NCBI RefSeq assembly: GCF_009674765.1
Contig: NZ_WKKF01000002.1
Span: 682,001 to 746,000 of the forward strand
Direction: 5' to 3'
Length of the DNA stretch: 64,000 nt
From: Metabacillus idriensis
Lineage (GTDB): Bacteria; Bacillota; Bacilli; Bacillales; Bacillaceae
The translations under genes and the position numbers were made by a program. Shown here in pieces: positions 57,032-64,000 of the stretch (within the stretch, counting starts at the first letter, position 1; every line of letters begins with the position of its first letter). The notes beneath the pieces were generated by a model. The model was given only the letters and a program-made list of their open reading frames with translations. It searched no databases and had not been told where the DNA came from.

Positions 57032-57390
57032 TGGCGCAGTTACGAATTCGCGTTGAAGGCGTGCGAGAGGTTTTAGAATCGCTCGGAAGTCCTGGCGCAA
57101 GACAATTAGCGCGAGAGATAGACGCTCTTACCGAATTAAATGCGAGGGAAATGGCAAAGGAAGCGCATGATAACGCGCCCCACTTAACCGGAAAACTTAA
57201 AGGCGGAATCATGGCGTCGGTTAATAAAGTCGGCGAGGCGCATTGGGAATTAGGAGACGGTGGCGTTGAATATACGCGGAGACAGGAATACGAACATGCT
57301 TCGAAAAAAGGATTCTTCCGGAAAGCGGTCTGGAATGGTCGCGGAAAGTTCCGGGATGATATCAATAGAAAATTACGCGAGTGGCGGTGA
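57031..57390 (+). CDS. HK97 gp10-like head-tail joining protein
   Basis: A 119-residue protein with NAPHLTGKLKGGIMASVNK followed by YTRRQEYEHASKKGFFRKAVW, the typical (H/P)xxTGxLrxSI...fl.pA pattern of the HK97-gp10 family. It joins head and tail or completes the tail end. Confidence 0.78.
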   Translation: MAQLRIRVEGVREVLESLGSPGARQLAREIDALTELNAREMAKEAHDNAPHLTGKLKGGIMASVNKVGEAHWELGDGGVEYTRRQEYEHASKKGFFRKAVWNGRGKFRDDINRKLREWR

Positions 57391-57396
57391 TAACGA

Positions 57397-57855
57397 ATGC
57401 TACACGCATTAACATACTCGGTTATAACGCATTTAAAGGCGACTGTACCGGCGCTGAAAGATGTCGTATGGATGTACGATGGGATAACGCTAACAGGGCG
57501 CACAAAGCCGTATGTGACCGTTGAGCAGATGCAGGAGAATATGGACGTTCTCGCGAAAGAGCGGGCGTACTACGAAGTCATTTATCGTTTTCAAATCGGA
57601 TTGCGAACGAATTCAATCAGCGAGCGCTCGCGCTTAACTGAGGCGGTCAGGATGGCGCTTATGCAACCGAATATACAGCTATTAAATACGAATGGTCCGG
57701 CTCCAGTGAGCGCGGGCTATTTTTATTGCGATATTACAGCGGTCGTACCGATGCCGGTCGATGAGATGGCGAACGAGACGGATAAGCATCGCGTTTATTT
57801 CGATGTTGAGATCATAACGCAATACCGGAATGGCAGCGACAAATTTGAACAATAA
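57397..57855 (+). CDS. Tail terminator/completion protein, 152 aa
   Basis: An alpha/beta protein (VWMYDGITLTGRTKPYVTVEQMQEN ... YYEVIYRFQIGLRTNSISERSRLTEAVRMALMQ) of the gpU/gp17-like tail terminator kind, which caps the growing tail tube. Its place directly before the tube protein supports this. Confidence 0.68.
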   Translation: MLHALTYSVITHLKATVPALKDVVWMYDGITLTGRTKPYVTVEQMQENMDVLAKERAYYEVIYRFQIGLRTNSISERSRLTEAVRMALMQPNIQLLNTNGPAPVSAGYFYCDITAVVPMPVDEMANETDKHRVYFDVEIITQYRNGSDKFEQ

Positions 57856-57869
57856 GGGGATGGGTACAC

Positions 57870-58280
57870 ATGGCAAAAGGAGTTAACTTTTTACTATTCG
57901 TAAACACAGGTACTGACGCAGTGCCAACGTGGACGAAGGTCGCCGGACAAAAAGGCGGAACACTAACACGCGAGTACGACACGATTGACGTTACATCGAA
58001 AGACAATATGGGCTGGAATGACGAAGAATACGGTAACGCTTCTTGGTCTATCGAAGCTGACGGATTACTTGTCGAAGATGACGCGGGATTCCTAGCGTTA
58101 GAGGCAGCGTTTGAAGGCGCGGAATACGTGAAGGTGCGTTTCCAAACACAAGCGGGGAACAACTACGAAGGGTCAGCTATTATTTCGGATTTCAGCGTTG
58201 AAGCTCCATACGACGATAGCGCTACTTATTCATTGACGTTAAACGGTAAAGGCGCTTATACAAAAACGGTGACTCCCTAA
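57870..58280 (+). CDS. Major tail (tube) protein, TP901-1-like
   Basis: A 136-residue protein with GVNFLLFVNTGTDAVPTWTKVAGQKGGTLTREYDTIDVTSKDN, the conserved start of TP901-1/phi13-type tube proteins, then beta strands ending SLTLNGKGAYTKT. It forms the flexible non-contractile tail tube, so the phage is a siphovirus. AAGGGGATG lies upstream of the ATG. Confidence 0.9.
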   Translation: MAKGVNFLLFVNTGTDAVPTWTKVAGQKGGTLTREYDTIDVTSKDNMGWNDEEYGNASWSIEADGLLVEDDAGFLALEAAFEGAEYVKVRFQTQAGNNYEGSAIISDFSVEAPYDDSATYSLTLNGKGAYTKTVTP

Positions 58281-58319
58281 AACGTTCTTTATTAGCGCAA
58301 ATCAAACAACTTAACAAAC

Positions 58320-58340
58320 AGGCGGGTTTCGGCTCGCCTA
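58320..58340 (+). terminator. Short hairpin after the tail tube gene
   Basis: AGGCGGG-tttcgg-CTCGCCT; no T run follows, so at most a weak attenuator. Confidence 0.45.
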
Positions 58341-58359
58341 TAAACTAGGAGGCTATTAA

Positions 58360-58713
58360 ATGGTCGAATTAACTTTAGGCGGGAAAACGTACGAAATGCG
58401 ATTCTCTTTAAAATCCATGCGCACGCTCGAAGCCCATTATAAAAAGCCAATCGGAAAAATCTTCAAAGATAAAGATTCGCTCGAATCCCTCGAAACACTT
58501 ATCGCATTCTATTACGCGTGCATGAAATCAAGCAACAAATCTTTAACGATGGAAAAGGTCGAAGACTTACTCGACATCGCACTAGACAAAGAAGAAATCA
58601 CGCTAGAAGAACTTTCGGAGAAACTTAGCGAAGTTATCGACAGCAGCTCGATCATGAAAAACTCCGCAGCTAAATCCGACGAAGAACAATCGGAGCAAGA
58701 AGCAAAAAACTAA
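58360..58713 (+). CDS. Tail assembly chaperone, short form (gpG-like)
   Basis: A 117-residue protein (VELTLGGKTYEMRFSLKSMRTLEAHYKKPIGKIF...) matching the Firmicute tail-chaperone family that guides the tape measure during tube assembly. The acidic tail ends EEQSEQEAKN at a slippery sequence, where part of the ribosomes should shift frame to make the long form. Confidence 0.82.
   Translation: MVELTLGGKTYEMRFSLKSMRTLEAHYKKPIGKIFKDKDSLESLETLIAFYYACMKSSNKSLTMEKVEDLLDIALDKEEITLEELSEKLSEVIDSSSIMKNSAAKSDEEQSEQEAKN
58704..58710 (+). other. -1 ribosomal frameshift site
   Basis: The heptamer AAAAAAC is in the canonical phase (xxA AAA AAC, then stop TAA). The -1 frame is open from here through 59069. 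Confidence 0.88.
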
Positions 58714-59069
58714 CGGAAGCCGATGACGAAGGTTCCTACGATTGGGATCGGATAGAGTCGGAGGCATTCGCATACTTAAACATTTTTCCGGAACAACTTT
58801 ACGACCTCACCATGCGCGAGTATTCGAATTTACTTGGCGGCGCTGAAATACGAAGAGAGACAAAGCGCATGGAAAACGCTGACCTCGTTATGATGCACGT
58901 TCGCGCAAAAGCGAAAAAAGGACGCGTTTCCATCGACGATATTCTCGGCAAGGAAGCGAATAAAGGCGGGACTGTGAAAGAGAAACGTAAAGTGACGCCG
59001 GATGAAAAACGGAGCGAGTTATCGTTTCTCGAAGATGAGCTCGGAGGCTCCGAATATATTTCGTCCTAG
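58710..59069 (+). CDS. Tail assembly chaperone, frameshifted extension (gpGT-like)
   Basis: Read in the -1 frame after the slippery site: LTEADDEGSYDWDRIE...NIFPEQLYDLTMREYSNLLGG..., about 119 residues, giving a fusion of about 236 residues with the short chaperone. There is no good start codon or ribosome site before ATG 58812, which lies well inside the conserved part. The long form of such chaperones binds the tape measure protein. Confidence 0.85.
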   Translation, partial: LTEADDEGSYDWDRIESEAFAYLNIFPEQLYDLTMREYSNLLGGAEIRRETKRMENADLVMMHVRAKAKKGRVSIDDILGKEANKGGTVKEKRKVTPDEKRSELSFLEDELGGSEYISS

Positions 59070-59071
59070 AC

Positions 59072-59110
59072 TGCGCGAAGCCTAAATCTCGCGGGTATTA
59101 TCATATGAGC
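59072..59110 (+). promoter_or_regulatory. Dispersed phage motif, copy 5
   Basis: TGCGCG, 11 bp, TCGCGGGTATTATCAT, A, TGA. It begins 2 bp after the chaperone stop and is followed by the hairpin GCGGA-ttatg-TCCGC. Confidence 0.75.
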
Positions 59111-59177
59111 GCGGATTATGTCCGCAAATTGTAACGGGTAATATTGCGAAGGGTTTGCGAAGGAAGGGGCGGGAGAA

Positions 59178-60677
59178 ATGGTAGAGTTTAATTGGACAGA
59201 GGAAAGTGTAATTTCGAAGATTAAAGATATTTATGGCACTGAGAAAATTCGTAATATAGGCAATATTTCTAAAGAAGAGAAAAATCTTTATCGGGCTGGG
59301 TTAAGAATATTTGGAACATGGGAAGATGCTGTAAAAACTGCTGGGTTTAACCATGAAGACTTCTTAAAAAGGAAGAAGTGGACTGAATACCGTGTAAGTA
59401 ATGAAATAAAAAGGATATATGGCAGTGGTGAGATTTTCGAAATAAAAAACCTCCAGAAGAAGTACCCAGGATTGTATAACGCCGGAAGACGTATTTACGG
59501 AAGTTGGGATGAAGCTATTTCCGCCGCTGGATACAACCCCGATCATTACAATAAATTTACTAAGTGGAGTAAAGAAGTAATGATAAGCGAGTTAAAAAGG
59601 ACTTACGAAGAGCATGAAGATCTAAGTACTACATTCCTGGCTGAGATAAACAAAACCAGCATCCCGGTTATGGCAAAGAAACTATTTGGTTCTTATCAAA
59701 ACGCTTTGACTGCAGCTGGATTTAATCCGAACGAGATTCAAAGAAAGAAATCCATTTGGAGCGAGCAAGAGATTAAAGAAAAGTTGCTAGAAGCTTACGA
59801 AAGAGAAGGAACCTTATCTCAAAAAGTTTTCCGCGCAAAGTACAAAAAACTAGTTGGCATATCTCATCGTAAGTATAATGGTTGGTTTAATATGCTAAAA
59901 CACTTCGGACTGTCTACCGATGAGGTGAAAACACAATGGAGAGACGATGAACAGATATTAGAAGAAATCCTCCTTCTAAAGAACAGCGGAACAATACTAA
60001 GCCATGCACATGTTCCTAACAGTATATATTTAGCAGCAAGTAGGAGATTCGGATCTTGGGATGAAGCCCTAGAGAGTGCTGGACTTTCTCCAGATGACGA
60101 ACGTATAAATATCAGTTGGACTAAAAGGAAGATGATAGCCCGCATTCAGGGGTACAGCGAACAAGGATATAACATCTCCCAATCTTCAATTTTCTCCATA
60201 GATAGCGCTTTAGCATCTTCGTATATAATGTACTACAGAAAATGGGACGGTCTGTTAAAAGACGCGGGTGTTTTCACATTAACTAATACCAACGATATGG
60301 ATAAAACAAAGATGGGCTACCATTTTCAAAAGATTATGCGAGAAATACTTGAAGCAATCGGTTTAAATTTTAAATATGAAACATATAGGGGACAATATCG
60401 ACCTGACTTCAGTCTGAACGAAAGTACTGTAATGGATGCGAAGTTATCGTCTTGGACGGCGCTTTCAGACGGAACTTTACGAAAATATAACGAAATTTGC
60501 GATAAGTTGATTATATTTTATCTACGCGGAAATGAGATTAAAGGTAATGATTTTGTTACATTTATTCCGGTAGAAGATTTTTTCGATGCGTTAAAATCGA
60601 GAGAAAGAACAGATTTAATTGAGTGCGTAGAGAATTTAAAAGAGAAGTTATCTGAATTAGAGTCTGGCGCTAGCTAG
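59178..60677 (+). CDS. Repeat-array endonuclease (HNH-repeat-like DNA binder with PD-(D/E)XK domain)
   Basis: A 499-residue protein. Six repeats of about 55-65 residues fill residues 4-362, each of the form W-(T/S)...I..(I/L)...Y......(A/G)RR(I/L)(F/Y)GSW(D/E)EA(I/L)..AG(F/Y)NP(D/E), the pattern of homing-endonuclease-associated DNA-binding repeats. The last ~125 residues contain YRPDFSLNES...VMDAKLSSW, a PD-(D/E)XK nuclease signature. It sits between chaperone and tape measure genes, which are normally adjacent, has low-CpG codons, and so is probably a selfish insertion. Confidence 0.78.
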   Translation: MVEFNWTEESVISKIKDIYGTEKIRNIGNISKEEKNLYRAGLRIFGTWEDAVKTAGFNHEDFLKRKKWTEYRVSNEIKRIYGSGEIFEIKNLQKKYPGLYNAGRRIYGSWDEAISAAGYNPDHYNKFTKWSKEVMISELKRTYEEHEDLSTTFLAEINKTSIPVMAKKLFGSYQNALTAAGFNPNEIQRKKSIWSEQEIKEKLLEAYEREGTLSQKVFRAKYKKLVGISHRKYNGWFNMLKHFGLSTDEVKTQWRDDEQILEEILLLKNSGTILSHAHVPNSIYLAASRRFGSWDEALESAGLSPDDERINISWTKRKMIARIQGYSEQGYNISQSSIFSIDSALASSYIMYYRKWDGLLKDAGVFTLTNTNDMDKTKMGYHFQKIMREILEAIGLNFKYETYRGQYRPDFSLNESTVMDAKLSSWTALSDGTLRKYNEICDKLIIFYLRGNEIKGNDFVTFIPVEDFFDALKSRERTDLIECVENLKEKLSELESGAS

Positions 60678-60709
60678 GCTTTTTATTATGCCATAAAGGC
60701 GGTGATAAA

Positions 60710-63400
60710 ATGGCGGGAAACAACCATAACATAAAGATAGACCTGAGGGCAATCGACAATTTCAGCTCCGTCATGGGGCAACTAGACAATCAACTTAACA
60801 ACGCGGAAAACGGAATGAATCGCCTTCAAGCTGCATCAGGCGCAGTCGGAAAAGCACTCGGAGCGATGGGAATAGCGGTAGGAGCCGGCTTAGTTTTTGC
60901 GGTAGATAAAGCCGCTAAATTCGAGCATGCCATGAGTTCAGTTTCCGCAGTTTCCGGAGCATCGGGCGAAGAGATGTCGAAGTTAACGGCGCTCGCGAAA
61001 GAGATGGGAGCGACGACGTCTTTCAGCGCCAATGAAGCCGCAAAAGGGATCGAGGAGCTGATGAAGGCGGGCGTTAAAACCTCGGATATAATTGGAGGCG
61101 GTTTAAAAGGCGCGCTCGATCTTGCTGTAGCTGGGGAGCTCGAACTGGCTGAAGCGGCTGAAATTTCTTCGACGGCACTTAATGCATTCAAAAATGACAA
61201 TCTCACCGTAACTGACGCAGCAAATATTTTAAGTGGAGCGGCAAATTCATCCGCCACGAGCGTACATGAATTACGTTATTCACTTTCGATGGTTTCAGCA
61301 GTCGCGTCTGGACTCGGATTAACTTTCGAAGATACCAACGCAGCGCTTGCGGTACTTGCGAATAATGGACTAAAAGGAAGCGACGCAGGAACATCGCTCA
61401 AAACAGCACTTTCACGTTTGAATCCGATGACTGAAAAAGCGTATGGACAGATGAAAGACCTAGGTATTATAACGGAGGACGGCTCGAATAAATTCTTCGA
61501 TGCGGAAGGTAACGTGCGCTCTATGGCAGACATCGCTGGCGTACTTCAAGAGGCGTTAAAAGGTTTGACGGCGCAACAGAAACAATCGGCGCTTTACACG
61601 ATGTTCGGTTCCGACGCAATCCGCGCGGGCTTAATCCTTTCGAAAGAAGGCGCCAAAGGTATCGAAGAAATGACTGCAGCAATGTCGAAAGTTACAGCGG
61701 CAGAAGTCGCAGCCGAGCGCTTAAATAACTTCAAAGGATCCCTCACGATATTAAAGAGCGCACTCGAAGGCGCAGCTATCGCGCTAGGTAGCGTATTTTT
61801 ACCTGCGCTAACGAGTATAACGAAATCAATAACGGCAGTCGTAAGTAAATTTACGCAATTACCTGCGTCAATACAAGGAACAATCGCAGTCGGAGCGGCA
61901 ATCGCTGCGGTATTCATGCTTATCGCTGGAGCGCTCATCTTAATCATGCCCGGCATCATGGCGACAGTCTCAGCGTTCGGTTTATTAGCGGCACCAATGG
62001 CGGCAGCTGCGGCGGCGGCAGCGCCAATCATAGCGGCAGTCGTCGGCATAATTGCGGCACTCGCATTAATCGGAGTAGCTCTAGTTACCGCGTATCAGAA
62101 AGTCGATTGGTTCCGCGTAGAAGTAGATGCGGCATGGGCGGCGATAAAGAACGCTTGGAATATAGCGCTAGTATTTATTCAGCAGATTGCATCGCAAGTC
62201 ATGACGGCAGTTACCGCGTTCATTGGCGAAAAGCTGGCGCAGATTAAAGCGTTTTGGGCGGAGAACGGCGCGATGATTATGGAAGCGACACGGAATGTGT
62301 TTAACATCATCAAGACGATTATTACCGTTGCGCTAGACGTCATTTGGGCGGTCATGCAGTTCATATGGCCGGCGGTTAAGTTTCTCATCGTCAGCACTTG
62401 GGACGCGATTAAAGGCGTAATCAGCGGAGCCCTTAACGTAATCCTCGGCGCAATTAAATTCTTCGCTGCGTTATTCACTGGCGACTGGTCAGCGATGTGG
62501 GATGCGACAAAGCAAATTATCAAAGGCGCGCTTGAATTCGTATGGAATTTAATATCGCTAATTATGATGGGGAAAATCCTTGGAGCAATCAAGTCGTTCG
62601 GCGCATTAGCAGGCGGACTATTCAAAGCGCTATGGACCGGAATTAAGGCGATATTTACGGCAGGACTTAACGCAATCAAGTCGCTAGTCACAACGGTATT
62701 TAACGCGATTAAATCCATCATTCAAGCGTCAATGAGCGGAGTTACAGGCGTTATCAGTTCCGCGTGGAGCTTAATCAGGTCGATATTCTCTACGGTAGTC
62801 GGCGCATTAAGGACGATATTAACGAGTGGATTTTCGGGAATGCGTTCGGCGGTCAGCTCGGCAATGAGCGCGATTAAGTCGACGATAACTTCGATGTGGG
62901 GTTCGATTAAATCGTACTTCGCCAGCATCGACTTATTCTCTATCGGTTACAACATCATCAAAGGTTTGATGAACGGTATGACTTCGATGGCCGGCTCGCT
63001 CATGCAGAAAGCGAAATCAATCGCAGGAAGCATCACGAAGACGATCAAAGGCGCGCTAAACATCCATTCGCCATCTCGCGTAATGGTGGAGCTCGGCGGA
63101 TATACGACGGAAGGGTTAGCGGTCGGTATGATGAGCGAATTGAAACGCGTTCAATCAGCGGCAGGCAAACTAGCTACGTCAGCGGTACCGTCAATGTCAA
63201 GCGGCTACAACGGCGGTCAATCCGTCCGTAACGCATCCGCAAGACCTAGCGTAACGAACAATACGCCGATAAACGTAACGCTGAACTATAGCGGAAGCGG
63301 TTCGGCAGACGACGCGCAAGGAATGCTCGACTTCGTATCGCGCGGACTAGAACGACAATTCGGAAATCAGGCGCGGGTAGGAGGCGTAAAATTACGATGA
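60710..63400 (+). CDS. Tail tape measure protein
   Basis: An 896-residue protein that sets tail length and is ejected with DNA. The N-terminal coiled region (DNFSSVMGQLDNQLNNAENGMNRLQ) precedes the TP901-type core (FEHAMSSVSAVSGASGEEMSKLTALAKEMGATTSFSANEAAKGIEEL...). A hydrophobic stretch (residues ~390-460, alanine-rich) and several membrane-like repeats (W..IK....I...I) follow. The C-terminus has SITKTIKGALNIHSPSRVMVELGGY, typical of this family. AAGGCGGTGA precedes the ATG. Confidence 0.92.
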   Translation: MAGNNHNIKIDLRAIDNFSSVMGQLDNQLNNAENGMNRLQAASGAVGKALGAMGIAVGAGLVFAVDKAAKFEHAMSSVSAVSGASGEEMSKLTALAKEMGATTSFSANEAAKGIEELMKAGVKTSDIIGGGLKGALDLAVAGELELAEAAEISSTALNAFKNDNLTVTDAANILSGAANSSATSVHELRYSLSMVSAVASGLGLTFEDTNAALAVLANNGLKGSDAGTSLKTALSRLNPMTEKAYGQMKDLGIITEDGSNKFFDAEGNVRSMADIAGVLQEALKGLTAQQKQSALYTMFGSDAIRAGLILSKEGAKGIEEMTAAMSKVTAAEVAAERLNNFKGSLTILKSALEGAAIALGSVFLPALTSITKSITAVVSKFTQLPASIQGTIAVGAAIAAVFMLIAGALILIMPGIMATVSAFGLLAAPMAAAAAAAAPIIAAVVGIIAALALIGVALVTAYQKVDWFRVEVDAAWAAIKNAWNIALVFIQQIASQVMTAVTAFIGEKLAQIKAFWAENGAMIMEATRNVFNIIKTIITVALDVIWAVMQFIWPAVKFLIVSTWDAIKGVISGALNVILGAIKFFAALFTGDWSAMWDATKQIIKGALEFVWNLISLIMMGKILGAIKSFGALAGGLFKALWTGIKAIFTAGLNAIKSLVTTVFNAIKSIIQASMSGVTGVISSAWSLIRSIFSTVVGALRTILTSGFSGMRSAVSSAMSAIKSTITSMWGSIKSYFASIDLFSIGYNIIKGLMNGMTSMAGSLMQKAKSIAGSITKTIKGALNIHSPSRVMVELGGYTTEGLAVGMMSELKRVQSAAGKLATSAVPSMSSGYNGGQSVRNASARPSVTNNTPINVTLNYSGSGSADDAQGMLDFVSRGLERQFGNQARVGGVKLR

Positions 63401-64000
63401 ATTTAACGGTAACACGATTAAACGGCACAACGTATTCACTCGCAGATTACGGCATCAAGACGCTCGACTTCGTTATTGACAGCCCTTCTCCGCGCCATGA
63501 AACGGAAATCATCGACGGAGCTGACGGCTTTATCGACATGGGTACGACGTATGACGGCCGGTCTATGCGCGGCTCCTTCATGATGTACGCGGTAGACTTA
63601 GCGGACTATCCGTTACTGCGGAACGAAGTCTTCCGAATGTTTGCGTCGAAAGAAGCGTTCTATCTCGTCGATGACCGCGAGCCTGGCAAACGTTGGCTCG
63701 TTAAAGTAGCGTCAGCATTTTCGATGGAGCAGATGCGCAAGTTCGGACGTTTCGAAGTCGAGTTTATTAGCGCAAGTCCTTACGCGGAGTCCGAGAAGTC
63801 AACGCTAGAGGACGGATTCGATCCGACGTATTATTTCGGAAGCGCTACGTCTATGATTCCGATTTCACAATATACGATAAACGGCGCAGGAACGACGAAC
63901 TTTCAAATCCTTAACGGAGGAGACGTCGCTACAGATCCGCGCAGGCAATACATTAAAGTCGAATATGACGGTGTACTTCCTGCGGAATTATCTATCCGGA
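63397..64000 (+). CDS. Distal tail protein (Dit), 5' part
   Basis: Starts with ATGA overlap in the tape measure stop and runs off the window after 201 residues. SPSPRHETEIIDGADGFIDMGTTYDGRSMRGSFMMYAVDLADYPLLRNEVFRMFASKEAFYLVDDREPGKRW is the conserved N-terminal domain of siphophage Dit (SPP1 gp19.1-like), which forms the ring at the tail tip. The tail-fibre and lysis genes should follow outside the window. Confidence 0.88.
   Translation, partial: MNLTVTRLNGTTYSLADYGIKTLDFVIDSPSPRHETEIIDGADGFIDMGTTYDGRSMRGSFMMYAVDLADYPLLRNEVFRMFASKEAFYLVDDREPGKRWLVKVASAFSMEQMRKFGRFEVEFISASPYAESEKSTLEDGFDPTYYFGSATSMIPISQYTINGAGTTNFQILNGGDVATDPRRQYIKVEYDGVLPAELSIR

Noticed and set aside
1-64000. CRISPR array
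   Set aside because: No evenly spaced short direct repeats with unique spacers. The dispersed 39-bp motif is kilobases apart and is not CRISPR-like.
1-64000. tRNA or rRNA genes
   Set aside because: I saw no cloverleaf with conserved TTCGANTC/T-arm and CCA-proximal stem, and no rRNA sequence. TTCGAATC at 23086 belongs to a long hairpin, not a tRNA.

Overview
The window is a piece of a Bacillaceae chromosome (Bacillus or a close relative) with a temperate siphophage integrated in it. Two things indicate the host. The left 8.2 kb reproduces the Bacillus subtilis yui neighbourhood (yuiC, yuiD, pepA/yuiE, yuiF, bioY/yuiG, yuiH). Its ribosome binding sites, rho-independent terminators and biotin operator are of Bacillus type. 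From about 8.2 kb to the end of the window the DNA is prophage: genes are short and overlapping, CpG-containing codons are frequent, and nearly everything reads rightward. The right prophage end is outside the window.

Layout. 1-8173: host genes for a 3D-domain cell-wall enzyme, a solute-binding-type protein, YuiD, a DUF309 protein, leucyl aminopeptidase, a Na+/H+ antiporter-type carrier, two small or unknown proteins, the biotin transporter subunit BioY behind a BirA-type operator, and a YuiH molybdopterin oxidoreductase. 8190-9620: a large serine integrase reading back toward the host. 9.7-20.3 kb: early and replication genes (winged-helix protein, DnaC-like loader, DnaB-like helicase, primase), interrupted by a 2034-bp ISL3-type insertion sequence that carries an adenine methyltransferase as a passenger. 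20.3-22.4 kb: the lysis-lysogeny region, with two leftward Cro/C1-type regulators and a rightward AimR-like receptor with its AimP-like peptide gene (an arbitrium system). 22.4-34.9 kb: a sigma-like factor, an SSB-like protein, DNA polymerase I, a RecB-type nuclease, a RuvC-like resolvase, thioredoxin and ribonucleotide reductase. 35-47 kb: PhoH ATPase, many small genes, a MazG-like protein, thymidylate synthase, dNMP kinase, a C5 methyltransferase, a DUF4942 methyltransferase, a second sigma-like protein and a second winged-helix protein. 47.0-47.9 kb: about 0.9 kb with no convincing gene but many stem-loops. 48-64 kb: HNH nuclease, terminase, portal, scaffold, capsid, head-tail connectors, tail tube, frameshifted tail chaperones, a large homing-type nuclease, tape measure and the start of the distal tail protein.

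The most unusual signal is a 39-bp motif, TGCGCG-N11-TCGCGGGTATTATCAT-N-TGA. It occurs five times in the same orientation, each time in a gap between genes, about every 11-13 kb (9732, 22382, 34974, 47931, 59072), with one degenerate copy at 9670. Internal spacing is identical in all copies. It could be a phage-specific promoter, perhaps read by one of the two sigma-like proteins, or a dispersed operator set like the repeated elements of SPbeta. A working model is that AimR/AimP and the flanking regulators choose between lysogeny and lysis, and that the dispersed motif then coordinates the modules.

Other points of note are probable non-standard ATT/ATA start codons in two genes, a canonical A_AAA_AAC -1 frameshift site in the tail chaperone, up to seven HNH, LAGLIDADG or PD-(D/E)XK endonuclease genes, and a nearly complete phage dNTP-synthesis set. 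All identifications come from reading the sequence; no database search was run.
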